DNA of 64,000 nt from Apium graveolens (GCF_009905375.1 NC_133653.1:56366374-56430373), one strand, 5' to 3'; shown: positions 12,301 through 25,527, counted from the stretch's first letter. Program-made: numbers and translations. The notes: a model not told the origin generated them from the letters alone.

Positions 12301-12753
12301 CGAGAAGGATGAAAACTGCACTTGTAAAATTATTCTTGCTCTCATTTATTCCCTGAGTATCACACTAAGCCAAGATCAGTTCCTGTACTGAAATATTGAA
12401 CTGTACATCCAGGATATTGCTTCTGAAGATCAATATACTGATCAGGATGACTCCTACTAAAGGTAGTGATCATCTTGACTTAGTTTCTGTAGAGCATTGC
12501 ATTCCCCGAGCTGTCCCATCTTTAAGTCTTCTCTCTTGAGTCTTCGTCTGAATCATAAAACCTGTATTCCCTGATACGAATCCTCACTTAACAATCCTTC
12601 TAATGATAATACTCAGATTCCTTTCATGAAACGCTGACGCCTAGTGCAACTGGTCTGGTTCACAAATGACTAGCTCTGATTCAGGTTTTTGTATTATAGA
12701 CTTGATTACATTGTTAAGCTTGCAACAACTTTATCGCTTCAAACACTGACTGT

Positions 12754-12758
12754 CAACA
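12754..12758. repeat. target-site duplication of element A (CAACA)
   Basis: CAACA at 12754-12758 immediately left of element A is matched by CAACA at 52054-52058 immediately right of it, 39 kb away. The 5-bp size fits integrase of LTR retrotransposons. Confidence 0.92.
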
Positions 12759-13249
12759 TGTTGCCCAGTAAAGATATAATTTTTTAAGGGGGGTTGGATA
12801 CAATTGTATAAACGTTTATAATAAGTATAAAAATATAACAGTTATTTATATTTCTGATAAAAACTGTTACAAACTCTCTCAAGAAATACTGATGTTCTTG
12901 AGAGCTGCTAGGTCGTACAATGCTCGAGTTTTTCACTATGTGATGACCTAAACTGTGTTTATATAATAAACAACTGCTACACATCAGTCTAGGATATGCA
13001 TTATCAATTACTAACAGAAAATGATGCATATCTCTAACTGAATATACAAAGTCCTATCACTCAGATTGAACATAGATCCATCCCTCAAAATAAGGAACAA
13101 ACTTAATCTTCACAACAGACTATCTTCAGATACTGATGTTCTGCAGATAATGATGATGCATCAAATCCTGATGGCACATCAAATCCTGATGACATCCAAA
13201 ATAGTCAGATCCTGAGCTTCTCCCGATCATTGAGAATCAGCACGTAACA
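12759..13249 (-). mobile_element. element A 3' LTR
   Basis: A 491-bp LTR, plus-strand start TGTTGCCCAGTAAAG and end CACGTAACA. It matches 26104-26517 joined to 51995-52053. A TATA-like ATATAATAAA lies at about 12959-12968. On the plus strand it carries the motif CAAATCCTGATG twice (about 13160-13190), opposite in sense to the same motif inside the element. It has a 17-base stretch absent from the 5' LTR. Confidence 0.9.
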
Positions 13250-13262
13250 ATCTCCCCCAATT
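13250..13262 (-). promoter_or_regulatory. polypurine tract of element A
   Basis: Minus-strand TTGGGGGAGAT directly abuts the 3' LTR. It is the plus-strand primer site of reverse transcription, with the same core as in element B (TTGGGGGAGAT at 42121-42131). Confidence 0.85.
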
Positions 13263-13340
13263 TATGCTTAATGTAATGAAGCACAAATTCCATTCTCAAT
13301 GATGCCAAAACCAATTTACAAAATGTACAAGGAATAAGGT

Positions 13341-16300
13341 TTACTTCAGTATCCTAAGATAACTGACAGTTGTTTCCAGAAATTTGTTTAACCTTTCTTC
13401 CACCTTGTCTTGAAGGACTTTGACAAGCTTTTTCTTCAACTCTTTCTTCTCTTCAGTATCTTCCCCAAGCTGATAAATGAGTGATCTTAATTTATAAATC
13501 AAACTCTTAGTTATTTCAAGATCACCAATTAACATAAAGCTTAAGCTGACATCTTCATGATCAGGACTGAAAGATAACTGAGGATTGTTGAGAAAAACTT
13601 TCAAAACCGCAACTCCCTTTTCTATCTTCATTTCTTGACAAGTGTAAGTTCTGTACATAGGAACATAATCAACATTGTATTTGTCTTCTTTGCTCATGAC
13701 TCTTCTTCTGATACTCTCAAGTATCATAGAAGACAAGTTTCTGGTGACATTTTCCTCAACTCTAAGAAGATAGTGAATATATTGCAACTCTGTCACAGTC
13801 TTCATCAAAAGTTGCTGCAATATAAAGTTTTTCACTTTACCATCTCTCAAGAAGTACAGAATCTCCTATCTGACATCATTATCATTTATCTTTCTATATA
13901 CAATCTTCACAGCTTCAACTTTCTCAAGATATGAAGGAGTAATTCTCTCACCAAGATTGTCAGTCAGAGTATCTGTGTCAAGTAAATTAGATCTCAGAGT
14001 CTCCATTCCAGAATGAACAATATCTCCTCTAGTAATAGTTTTGATAAGCTTTAGCTTTTCATTATGTTCCACCCAAGAAGGTTTCTTGATGGACTTATGA
14101 ATATCCTCATGTTCTAAAATAGAATCCCTAAGTCCTGCTGGCACAAATTTAATATGCTTGAATCCTCTAGGATAACTGAATGAATAGATATCTTTCCATC
14201 TTTTATCCTTCTTGCTGAGAGGAGCATACCCTATAAATAAATCATGAATCTTCCCTTTTGATTTCTGCCATAGCTCTCTCCTTGAATTTAGAATTCTTTT
14301 CACATAGACATTACATGCTTGATCAACTCTCCTTCTGCCAGTTCTTTCTTATTCATCAACCTCTGAATTATGAGAAATAACTGTTGTATTAAGAACTGAT
14401 TCATCCAATATTTTGACCACCTTCTCATCAGTATCAAAGTCAGCTTTCAGATTCACAGCATCAGGATCTGCCTTTTTCTCAGGATTTGTGTCTGCTTCAA
14501 GAGACACATTTGCATTAGTTACATCAACTTGAGCAATATCAGTGATTGATTTCTTCTTTCTGGGGATAATCAATTCTTCAGCATCCTCAGCTTCTTCTTT
14601 TACATCATTTTCTTGTACAAGAACAAAACCTTCTCTGAATAGAACATTCAGAAATGCAGAATCAATTGCAGAACCTTGACTTGAATTAGAAATTCTTCCT
14701 CTTTCTCTTCTTCCTCTAGCTCTTGTAGTTCTTCCACCTCTTTTTCCTCTTCCTTTGAGGTGTTTGCTTCAGCTTCAATTTGATCTATTAACTCCTTCTG
14801 TTGCATAACTGCTTCTTCAGTTGTTAGACCAGGAAATTCTTCAGTTATCAACCCAAGAGCACTTCTGGCATTCTTTTTATCAAACCTCTTATCCTTGTAG
14901 TATAGAACAATCTCTTCACCTGTTTCCTTGTGTCTGTAAGGAAAGAATAATCCTTTAGCATCTGCTATGTTAGACATTGTAACATCACCAGTTTCAGGAG
15001 CATCAGCATTAGTCTTGTCCTTAACTTTATGAGAACCAGTAGACTTTCCTTATCCTGAACCAGATCTTCTGGAATGTTGAGGTTGTTGAGCAACAGAAGC
15101 AATTTGAACATTTGCAACTGGATTCTTATCACCATCATCATCAGTATCTTTATCTTTCAACTGAATAGAGTCAGGTGTACATTTTGTGACAACTATCTTC
15201 TCCCCCTTTTTGGCATCAGTATCTGAAAGAAGAGAAAACATAACATCTAGTTTATCAGCCATTGAAGACACCTTATCTTCCAAAGAAGAAAATCGAGTAT
15301 CCATGCTTTGTTGAGATTGAACCACGACTCTAAAAGCTTTCTTCACACTTATGAGTTCAGCTGAAGTAAGTGGATTAATCATAAATGCATCAATCTTGTC
15401 TTGTAAATTAGCATGAGATGTCTTCATATCAGCAAGTTCAGAGAGAATTCCTTTCACAGAGTTTGTAGAGGCCTTGAGATGCAATTTGATGCCAGGGTTT
15501 TAAAGTTCATCATATGCCCTGTGAACATGTTGCATACCAACAGCTGAGGAAATAGAAGTATGACATCTCTCCATGCAAAATCCCATTCAGCCTTTCGAAA
15601 ATGCTCAGCATCAGCATTGTAATAAGAGGGATCAGCATTGAAATGTGAAGAAGAACCAACATTGGACTTCTTAGATGCATCAATAGCAGTCTTCAGCTGA
15701 GCTGTATCAGGATCATCAGGATTACTGTCTTCATCAGAATCAGAGCAAGACAGACCCTCAGAAGAATTTGCAGAGCTTGGTAGAATTGCTTTGCCTTTAA
15801 GAGGATCCTTAACAATAATTATCTGCTTCTGATGAGATCCTGAAATAGAAAACACGGTAACACCTAAATCTCTCTTTTCTTTTCAAGTGATCTCATCACT
15901 TCTCACACAATATATTACTTTGAAGAGTAATACGTTTCTCACATAAGAAAGTTTATAAGTAAAGAAAAAAACTTATAAAATACTTTTCTCAAAACTACCT
16001 CTCATTTTGCTAGTATAGGAGACTGCCACTCAGAATTTGATTTTCTCACATAGTATTTTCACACAGTCTCACAGAAAGGCACAATCACACATTTTGCAAA
16101 GAAATAATAGAGGGCTGAGAGGAGTAGTATGATTGTCATATAAATAGAGGTAACCTCAAATAAGAGACTATTTATAATCATACAAATATTGAGAACAATA
16201 GAGGAAAATAAGCAATACCTGAAGGTGAGTCCTCAAGTGGCAGTGATGACAGTGGAGGAACAAACAATGCATCAGGATGCTTTGACAAACTAGCTAGCAG

Positions 16301-18080
16301 TAATGAATCATCAGTAGGAGCTGCTTGAATTGAAAGTTGGTCAACATCAGGATTTGTTGTAGTATCAGAATTTGATTTGTCAGGAGAATGCACTAGACCA
16401 GCATCAGTACTTTGAACTGATGATTCTTGTGGGGCCGGAGGAATATGAGCTGCTTCAGCAATCATTGGTGAAGGTTCTTGTGTACTCTCCTCAAATATAA
16501 GATCATTAATAACTGCATCCACCTTTGACAATACATCCTGATGAGCCTTCTTTTCTTGCAACAGTTGTTCAGAATCAGCAAGAAGATCACCTTGAGCAAA
16601 ATTAACAATTATTTGTGCAGCCTCTTTGTCTGCATCTTCCCTTTGAGAAGATGGTTCTTGTGGGACTGGATGTACCTCAGTTGCTAGGTCCCTTTGAGAC
16701 TTAGGTTCTTGTGGACTGACATTTATAGAAGAGGATTGATTCTTTTTCTCCTTTCTGATGTACCTAACCACATCTTCAGCTTTTCTTTTTTTGCATACTT
16801 TTAGCAATGTTCTTGGGCTCAGTAGTTTCTTTGTTCACTGGAATCTTTTTGATCAGAGCACTAGCATCAGTAGTTGGCTCCTTAGTTCCAGTTGTGTTAA
16901 TAGAGTCATCAGGAATTGCTACTATTGATTTCTTTGTCTTCTTGGCCCAATGGGCATCTGATCATCAGAGTTAGAATCATCTAGCATGATCAACCTTCTT
17001 TTTCGAACTGGAAAGCATTCTTCTTTCTTCTCACTCTTACTCAGTGAGGCCTGTTGAGCTCTCTGTTTAGATGGAACAGATTTCTTAACTAGCCTTTTCT
17101 TTAGTACAACTGATGTCTTTTGGGAGACATCGGAGGAGGCTAATTTAGGAGCTGGATTAGAGTTCTGTTTGGTAGAAGGAATGCTTGGGTTAGAAATAAT
17201 ATGGGTAGTGTCTTGTTCCACAACATCAGAAAATGTAATAGAGGTGCCAACATCAGGATTTGCAGGCACTTGTGAAAGAGTAGGTCTATTTCTCAATAGA
17301 TATTGCCTGACCTCCTGAGGCAGGAAGGGAAGTCCTGAAAACTTGTTCTTTTCATCTCTTTTGATATGATTTGTAATAGCCTTCTTAGAAATTTGAAATA
17401 CAGTAAGCAATTCATCATTATCAAATTCAACATTAGGGCATAGAAAATTAAAAATCAGTTGAAGAAACCTAGTATACCCTATTACACCTGATGCATCTGT
17501 TCTTCTAGCAATTATGAATTGAAGAATTGTGTTACCATAGTCAAAATTACCAGAATGGAGAAGAGAGTACCCAAGGAAGAGCATCAAAATTTGTTGTCTT
17601 ATTCAAGAAACATCTGCTGATGTAATCAAAGAAGAAATTCTATTCTCTCTTTAACTTTATTCTTGTCAATTTCCCAATTATTGTGATGTCACCTTTGTAG
17701 TTTAGAGTTCTGAGCATATCAAACAACTGCTCAGTTGTATAATTGTCAGGATCACCATCACAGGCAGACAATCTTAATGCTTGAACAAGAACATCAGCAT
17801 CAACCTCAAACCTGTGTCCCTTAAATCCAAAAGAGAAACCAGTATTTGTTGCATTAACTAGAACAGTATCCCATACCTATATTACAACCCTGTATGATAC
17901 CTTAGTAGGATTTGTGAGAGCATATCCAATTGGACATTGGAGTAAGAAATCCTGTATATCATGAAAAGATTTAGGAAACTGCTGATGTGTAAGTGGAGCC
18001 AAGTAGTTGTTGGTTCCAAAAGTGTTGCCATGAATAATAGTGGTTTGACTGAAGAGGGGTGAAAGCTCAGAAGATGACAT
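13341..18080 (-). pseudogene. element A ORF-YZ (accessory protein), broken, intron-containing
   Basis: Start taken as the ATG at 18080 (MSSSELSPL), which aligns with the start region of B's ORF-YZ. N-terminal pieces match B: TLNYKGDITIIGKLTR against ELGYEKSLTKLGQLKR, then NFFFDYI against SFFFDCI, then NFDA in both. A basic Ser/Pro-rich middle follows (16922-17587), then a 379-base intron (15840-16218), a coiled-coil part ending DTDAKKGEKI (15200), an acidic stretch, and a C-terminal domain with LYFLRDGKV (about 13850) and YQLGEDTEEKKEL (about 13460). Frames 14573-13341 are in one register with stops. Changes of register occur near 14650, 15480 and 17880. Function unknown. No membrane segment is visible, so this is not an envelope-like protein. 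Similar in plan to the putative plant transposon protein family, by pattern only. Confidence 0.75.
15840..16218 (-). other. candidate intron in element A ORF-YZ
   Basis: Minus-strand donor CAG|GTATTGC at 16218 and acceptor CTATTTCAG|GATC at 15840 bound 379 AT-rich bases with many stops. Removing it joins two frames that are otherwise out of register. The split codon is GG-A in phase 1, so the flanking residues PS-G-SHQKQ read through. In element B the corresponding sequence CCTTCAGGACAT is continuous. Confidence 0.65.
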
Positions 18081-18771
18081 GATGTTTGTAGGTGTTGAGG
18101 AAAGATGTTCGTTAGATATGAATAGTGAGGCTGTGTGTATGATAATATGTGTCACAGAGATTCTTGTGCCAATATAAGTTTGCAAAGCTTAGTTGTATGT
18201 AACACACTTGGAGAAGGAAGCTTGGTGAATTAGACTTCTGATAGAGGATAATTACTGAAAAATTGGAGTGGAAAGTGGAGTAACGTGCGGAATCAGCAAC
18301 AAAGAATGCACTGCTCTTGTAGTAAATCGCTGTATGATTTTGTTCAACAGTTTATCCACTTTTAAACAATAATTAAGAAGACAATCACTTTTTCAGCATT
18401 AAACAATTCAGAAATCATTTTTCAATAATATTCAAAATTAAAATAAGCTGACCTGTCATCAGTATTTGGTACCTCTTATCTGTCAGGATTTGTCGATTCA
18501 AATTCATCAATGTTTGTCAAAACAACTCAAGATTATCAGAAGACCACAATTTTAATCTCAAGAATCATTAAAAAATAGATGTTAATAGTGTGATGTAAAG
18601 ATTAACAGGCTACAATTAAGAACAAGAATATGCATACACAACTAAAGAACATAAACTAAATCTTGTAAATAAAAAAAATTTCATTAAAAGATCAAAGGAG
18701 TACATTTCATGAAATTTTTGATTATATGTAAAAGATGATTAGTAGAATATCCTAGTCTAAATAGAAGAACA
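18081..18771 (-). other. element A spacer between ORF-X and ORF-YZ
   Basis: About 690 bases without a coding frame of note, corresponding to the 700-base spacer 37517-38212 in element B. The part next to ORF-YZ is pyrimidine-rich on the minus strand, as an untranslated leader would be. Confidence 0.5.
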
Positions 18772-19074
18772 TCAATAGCCTTGGTCTAAGAAGCCTGAAA
18801 AAGCTGATGGTGAAGAGAAATGATCAGAGGATGTTAAGTGCTTTTTCCTGCTTTCAACAAAGACAACAGTAAGACGGATGACTCTCTCTTGCTGTCGAAG
18901 AGCGTAGAGGTGAAGATCTTTTTGGAATCCCAGAAGATTATTTTTGATGACTTCTGGAAGTTGAATCCAGATATCGTTTGAGATGGCATTGACGTAGTAC
19001 GGAGTTTGCATTCCATCCTGAAAGATAGTCACAATATTAGTGAAATGGTTATAAAACCAGTTGAATTGCGCCAT
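18772..19074 (-). CDS. element A ORF-X, small conserved protein
   Basis: Intact 100-codon ORF. The first 78 residues align without gaps to B's ORF-X, with about 43 identities by hand count. Shared blocks are WFYN, GxxTPY, WIQ-PEVIK, LHL, LRQQER, IRL and FVESRKK. The last about 22 residues, Ser/Phe-rich, are absent in B. There is no signal peptide, membrane segment or zinc motif. Charged, leucine-spaced residues from 45 to 78 suggest a helix. It lies about 390 bases after pol and has a TATA-like box about 90 bases upstream. This is the only unbroken frame in element A. I recognise no family and assign no function. Confidence 0.7.
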   Translation of the reverse strand: MAQFNWFYNHFTNIVTIFQDGMQTPYYVNAISNDIWIQLPEVIKNNLLGFQKDLHLYALRQQERVIRLTVVFVESRKKHLTSSDHFSSPSAFSGFLDQGY

Positions 19075-19162
19075 CGTTTAAGAAGAAAGAGATATGAGAA
19101 ACAAAAGTGAGGAGAGTGTTTTATGTTTAAGAAAAGATGATAGGACTGAATAAGAATGACAG

Positions 19163-19170
19163 TTTAAATA
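19163..19170 (-). promoter_or_regulatory. TATA-like box upstream of element A ORF-X
   Basis: TATTTAAA on the minus strand, 96 bases from the ORF-X ATG and followed by a pyrimidine-rich leader. Its spacing corresponds to the stronger TATATAA upstream of ORF-X in element B. Confidence 0.45.
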
Positions 19171-19461
19171 ACCGAGGGAATATCAAGGGACTAGGAGACT
19201 GATTGATTATTAAGTGTAGAGTTAACTTAATAATTTAACCAAAAGATATCTTATTAAGGTGTGTCTCCCTAGACTGATTTACAATGATGACAATGATATA
19301 TATTCATACATGCACATTTAGCAAATAAATTCACTTAATTTATCATGCATATCATAAATTACATCATAAATTCCGAGTTTAATATCTTGAACAACATTTA
19401 GGACATATCAGGATTTGATCAATATACATCAGGATTTGATCAAATATAAATTTAAAAGAAT

Positions 19462-22400
19462 TTATCTATCAAAACTAACCATACCAAGTTCATTGACAAG
19501 CTTTGTAAATGTTGCTTCAGGTAATGGCTTCGTGAAGATATCAGCCAACTGTTGATCTGTAGGAACAAAATGAAGATCAATCATTCCTTCCATGACATGC
19601 TCTCTAATAAAATGATATATGATGCTAATATGTTTAGTAAGAGAGTGTTGCACTGGGTTTCCTGTCATAACAATAGCACTTTCATTATCACAATAAATAG
19701 GAATTTTAGAAAATGATAATCCATAGTCCATGAGCTGATTTCTCATCCATAACAACTGAGCACAGCAACTCCCAGCTGCAATATATTTAGCCTTAGTTGT
19801 TGAAGTAGAAATAGATTTCTGCTTCTTACTGAACCATGAGACTAATCAGCCTCCCAAAAACTGACAGCTCCCAGATGTACTCTTCCTGTCTATTTTGCAT
19901 CTAGAAAAGTCAGCGTCTGAATAACCACATAATTCAAAATCAGCTTCCCTTGCATACCAGAGACCAAGTGATACAATACCCTTGAGGTATCTGAAAATTC
20001 TTTTTACTGCAATAAGATGTGGCTCCCTTGGATTTGCCTAAAATCTTGCACACAGATAGGTGACACACATAATATCTGGCCTACTAGCCATTAGGTCCAA
20101 AAGAGAACCAATCATACCTCTGTAATTTGAGATATCAACTGCTGTACCTTCATGAGGATCAAGCTTTGTAGCAGTTGCCATTGGAGTAGTTGTTGTTGCA
20201 CTATCATGTATATTAAACCTTTTTAGCAGATTCTTTGTGTACTTTGACTGATTAATGTAGATGCCATTATCAGTCTGTATAATTTTCAATCCCAAGAAGT
20301 AACTCATCTCTCCCATCATGCTCATTTGATATCTTGATTGCATCAACTTTGAGAACTTATCACACAGTTTTTGATTAGTTGATCCAAAAATGATATCATC
20401 CACATAAATTTGAACTAAAAGCAAATCTTTACCTTGATTAAGATAAAATAAAGTTTTATTTATTGTACCTCTTTTGAATCCACTATCCAGCAGAAACTGA
20501 GCAAGAGTCTCATACCATGCCCTGGGTGCTTGCTTTAGTCCATAGAGTGCTTTGTCAAGTCTATAAACATAATCAGGATGTTTAGGATCCACAAAACCTG
20601 GTGGCTATTGAACATAGACTTCCTCTTCAAGTTCTCCTTTGAGAAATGCACTCTTGACATCCATCTGAAAGACTTTAAATTTCTTGTGTGCAGCATGTGC
20701 CAAGAAAATTCTGATAGCTTCCAGCCTAGCAATATGAGCAAATGTTTCATCATAGTCAATACCTTCCTGTTGAGAATATCCTTTAGCCACCAATCTTGCC
20801 TTATTTCTGATAATTGTTCCATCAGAATCAGTCTTATTTCTGAAGACCCACTTTGTGCCTACAATTGACCTGTTTCTAGGTCTAGGCACCAGCTTCCATA
20901 CTTCATTTCTTTCGAACTCATTCAACTCTTCTTGCATGGCCATGACCCAATCTGCATCCTTGAGTGCATCTTCTACTTTCTTTGGCTCTTGTTTTGAAAG
21001 TAGATTGTGATATAAATATTCATTTTGAGTTGCACTCCTTGTCTTTACACCTTCATCAAGATTTCCAATGATCAGATCAGGAGTATGATCTTTAGGCCAT
21101 TTTCTGGAACTGGGAAGTGTCCTTCTGGAGCTAGATGCTCCCCCTGAATTGTATGCCTCATCAAATGCATTTTAGGCTCCCCCTGAATCTCTGCTGTTAT
21201 CTCCTGATGAAGTTTTGGGACTTGAATCATGTCCATCAGATATTGAGTCAACATTGGATTCTGAATGATCAAATTGAGAAGAACCTTGAGTTGATTCTTC
21301 AGTGTTAGTACCATCAGCTGAACCTTACTGTTGCTCCCCCTCAACATGTGCAGGTTTATTAGTATAATGATTATCTTCATAATCTGAAGGAGTATCAGGA
21401 TTTGGATCATCAGGATTTGACAGTTCATTAGAGTTTGATCCAAATTCCAAAAATGCATTTTCATTTTCAAAGATTAGACTTTCATGAGTGTCTTTTTCAA
21501 AACCAGGAATCTTCTTATCATCAAAAGATACATTTATCGAGATAACTACAATATTTGTTCTCAGATTGAAAACTCATATGCTCTTGATGGTGATTTTCCA
21601 ACAAAGATTCCTTCATCAACTTTTGATTCAAACTTTCTTAGCTGATCAATATGAGTTCTCAAAACAAAGCACTTACATCCAAATACATGAAGATATTTGA
21701 GACTGGGCTTCTTTTCTTTCAGCATCCGATAAGGAGTAACACCATGTCTGTTTATCAGTGTGGTATTCTGAGTATAACATGTTGTGTTTACTGCTTCAAC
21801 CCAGAAATAAGTGGGTACTTTTGCTTCTTCCAGCAGAGTCCTACCAGCTTCAATCAAGGTTTTGTTCTTCCTCTCAACATTACCATTTTGTTGAGGTGTA
21901 ACAGGAGATGAGATTTGTTGTTATATGCCTTTGTACTTGCAGACTTCCTCCATTTTTGAGTTCTTGAACTCAGTGCCATTATCACTTCTCAGAATTTTCA
22001 TTTTGTGGGTGGATCCATTTTCAATTTGCCTTATGTGATCCAGAAGAATTTCTGGAGTTTCATCCTTCCTGTGTAGAAAATAAACCCAAGTATATCTAGT
22101 GAAATCATCAACAATTACAAATGTGTACCTTTTCTTGTTGATGGACATTATGTTCACTGGTCCAAAGAGATCCAAGTGTAACATGTGATGGCTCATAAAT
22201 AGAGAATTCTGTTTTACTTTTGAAAGATACTCTTCTTTGTTCGGACTTTTGGCAAGCATCACAAAGACCATTAGATGAGTATAGCATATTTGGTAATCCT
22301 CTTACTAGCTCCTTCTTGACAGTTTATTGATTGAATTGAAGTTGGGATGTGAGAGCTTCTTGTGCCAGTTCCAGCTCACATCTACTAATGCCTTTGAGAT

Positions 22401-22781
22401 AAGGCAAATAACTTATTTCTCAAGACTTTGATGCAGCCTTGCTTCATATATGTTGCCATGTTTGTATCCTATCAAGATAATTTTCTTTGACTTGTTATGA
22501 ACAACTTCACAGTGTGAGTCATAGAATACTACATGATAACCTCTATCAGTGATTTGACTGATGCTGAGAAGATTGTGCTTCAGTCCTTCCACTAGAGCTA
22601 CATTCTCTATTGCTACCTTTCCAATTATCAAGTTGCCATATCCCAGAGTGTGTCCTACATTTCCATCCCCATAAGATACATCTGGGCAATCCTTCATCTC
22701 AAATTCTGAAAACAGGGATTTATCTCCCGTCATGTGTCCTGAACATCCACTATCCAAGATAAGAGTATTTTTCTTGTTACC
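19462..22781 (-). pseudogene. element A pol (copia), broken
   Basis: Protease opens with LDSGCSGHMTG (about 22750), downstream of the gag-pol junction. Integrase has HLDLFGPVNIMS (about 22160) and RSDNGTEF (about 21970). Reverse transcriptase has [10 protein letters not shown] with its catalytic Asp (about 20660), [14 protein letters not shown] (about 20530) and YVDD (about 20400). RNase H has CDNESAI and ADIFTKPL (about 19690-19520). Order and motifs are standard copia. Several frames and stops interrupt it, for example within YVQ-PPGF at about 20605 and a shift near 21560-21900. Three GGGGGAGC tracts lie in the integrase-RT spacer. Decayed and not expected to function. Confidence 0.88.
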
Positions 22782-24518
22782 CTGCAGTCAGAGAAATAAT
22801 TAATTAGAAGGATTTTTAAGGACCCACGCTTTTGGGCCCTCTTTTTGGACAACTTAAGCCTTTGTGATTCAGGAATACTTCTGACAGTTTTTCCTTTGTC
22901 AGGATTTGTCTTGTCAGAAGCAGATTTAGTAGAACTGGAAGAATTGAGCATACAAGCAACTTTATTAAATTTAGGCAAAGGTTCATAATAGTTGTGATAC
23001 AGTTTATAATAGGAACTACAAGTATAAATCGAATGCTAACTACTACCACAATGAAAACAAGGATTTTGTGGTTTATAAAATACTGATCTATCCCTAACAT
23101 CAGACTCAGGAATAACAGTTTTCATTTTTTTACTCCTCCTGCAATCAATAGCAAGATGATTAGTATTACCACAGTTAAAACAAGTTTTTCTAGGAGCATT
23201 GGGAACAACCTTATAATTAGAATCCTTAGAAATACCTTGCTTAACATTCCTGTTCCTTTTAGGACTTTTTAGTTGAGGTTTGTCAGTAACCTCAGATAAT
23301 TTCTTTTTCAATTATCTTTTAGACAAAAGTCCTATGTTCTTTTCTTTCTTAACAGTCTTAATGGTTTCCTTGTTTTCCTTTCTTTGAGATTTATCACTTA
23401 CTGATTTTTCTTGGGGTGCTGATGTTGAACCCTTTTCATAGATGGATTTGGGTTCATCAGGTTCCGAAGAGATAAACTTAACAAGAGTTTTAAGAGTAGT
23501 CTTATTCTCAGTGTCAACATCCTTAATTCAATCTACATAACCAAGACATTCTTTCCAATTTTTCTTAGAGATCATCTCATGAACCTTTTTTCCTGAAACA
23601 GTCCACGCATTAAGAGTTTTCCTCTCATTTTCTAATTCATTTTCTAACATACTTTACTTAGCTTCTAGTACCTTTGCTGTATGTTTAGCTTTCTTACATT
23701 CTTTCTGAATTTCAATCTGATTTACTAAATCAGACTCCAACTGATCATTCCTAGACTTTAACATTTCATTTTCAATTAATAGTCCATTATTCTCTAGAAT
23801 CTTATTTTTAAAATTTCTATGGAGAGACTTAAGAATAGATTTCAGTTCAGATATATTTTCAGTATCAAAAGAAAAGAAAGGAGTTGATACCTTAGAATCA
23901 GAGGAAACAGGATCATCAAAGCTAGCCATCAGTGCATATCATGTATCTTCATTTTCAGAATCAGAGGAGTCCATCCAATTCTTGCTTGATGTAATCAGTG
24001 TTTTGTTCTTCCCTTTGTCATGTTTTGTCTTCTTGCACTCTATAACAAAGTGACCAGGTTCATCACCGTTGTAGCACTTGATTTTCGACTTGTCTACTTT
24101 TCCATCTTTAGAGTCCTTTCCATCTCTTCTTCCAATTGACTTCCTTTCCCCTCCAGTGAACTTCTTCCTGAAGCTTCTATTCTTCTGAGACTTCCTGAAT
24201 TGCATCCTCTTGAAGCCCTTAACCAGCAATGCAGCCATTTGCATGACATCAGAATCTGTCACGTTCTCATCAGTTTCAGAATTAGTATCATCATCAGGAT
24301 TTGATGATGAATCATCAGTATCTGATTCTGGTAGATTGCTCTTTTTCCTTGCAACTTCAACAGACCTTTCTTTTGAAGCTTTAACATTCACTTTCAAAGT
24401 AACTGATTTTCCTTTGCTGCTTTTCCTCTCCTTCCTTTGATGGACTTCCAAGTCATAAGTTCTCAGCATGTCATAGACTTCATCCAGAGTGATTATGTTA
24501 GGAATATATTGTGAACTT

Positions 24519-25308
24519 GATGATAAGTTAAACAAAACACCTTAGTAGATTTAACTTAGTGAATTTTGTAGCACTCAACGGATGATCTAATATAGTCCCG
24601 ACGGATGAACTTTATAGTCCTGACGGATGACAAATTGACATCCATCGAGTGAGTAGCTTATGTAACAAATAAGTACTGTAGCACATTTCTGCAAACAACA
24701 TGTATTAGTCAAGTAGATTGCTTAGGGTTCTGTAAGTCATGTTGACTACTAGATTGATATACAAAATAGGTTGATTAATTATAAATATGAGATGTCTTGT
24801 AATTCTGTATAAGTGAAATAGAGTCAAGTGGCAGATAGACTCTCGACGGATGATCTACATGACTCTCGGCGGATGATCAACAAAGCTCCCGACGGATGAC
24901 AAACATAGTCCCGACGGATGATCAAATTCAAATAGCTGTTGACAGTGACAACACAGTCACATGTGTTGGGTATTTGCAAAAGGAATGTGGCATCCTGTTA
25001 AGCAGGAATTTGAGAACAAAGAAGCATTACCATTTCCATGCAATTGTGAAGATATTCAAAGATGCTGAAATAGAGTAGTGAAGCAGCATGGAGTTAGACT
25101 AGATATGTTTTGTTTTATTATCTTGTCTTATTGTCATGAAACTTGGTGATATATAAACCAAGTGTAGCAAGTAGAACAAAAAAAACTAAGCAAGCATATT
25201 TTTCAGAGAAAAATATCAAGCTGTATTCTATTAGCATTTCTCTGTAGTTTAGATGTTCAAACTTGTAAGCAGTTGTGAGCTATTCAAAGCTTCACAGAGT
25301 TCTCAACT

Positions 25309-25346
<38 letters not shown>

Positions 25347-25527
25347 GGTGGATACGTTTAAATCCACCAGAAAGTTTTAAAAGCTGGTGTTTTTATTACT
25401 TAGTATTTTGATTTCCATCACTCTTTTATTCCGCACCATTGCTAATCAAACACTGTTATATTTATCAAGTTAGAAAATTCTTTAAATTTGAAAAAGTAGC
25501 CAGAATTACATTCAACCCCTTGGAACA
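24519..25527 (+). mobile_element. solo LTR G inside element A gag (candidate)
   Basis: About 1.0 kb of sequence foreign to gag. It is flanked by AACTT at 24514-24518 and 25528-25532, which corresponds to gag sequence AAGTT present uninterrupted in element B. The right end is CTTGGAACA. The left end is either GATGATAAG or, shifted one base, TGATGATAAG, so the exact edge is uncertain. It has a plus-strand TATATAAA at about 25151, a run of TA repeats at about 25313-25344, and seven CGACGGATGA-type repeats. No coding. A solo LTR left by recombination is the simplest reading. Confidence 0.55.
24575..24924. repeat. CGACGGATGA interspersed repeats in LTR G
   Basis: The decamer CGACGGATGA, or close variants, occurs seven times in two clusters (about 24577-24631 and 24843-24922). 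Spacing is about 22-24 bases and each copy is followed by TC, AC or CA. These look like a private regulatory or minisatellite array of this LTR family. Confidence 0.8.

Larger units (their letters stand above)
11315..12758 (-). mobile_element. element D, 3' LTR (left part)
   Basis: Plus-strand start TGTTAGGTCCCGAATTATCG marks the outer LTR edge. On the minus strand this reads ...GACCTAACA, the same ending as element B's LTR. The LTR is split at 12758 by element A and resumes at 52059. The joined length is about 1.97 kb. The five bases before it (TTCTG, 11310-11314) should be a target duplication, but its partner is outside the window. D interrupts the open frame of element E. Confidence 0.65.
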
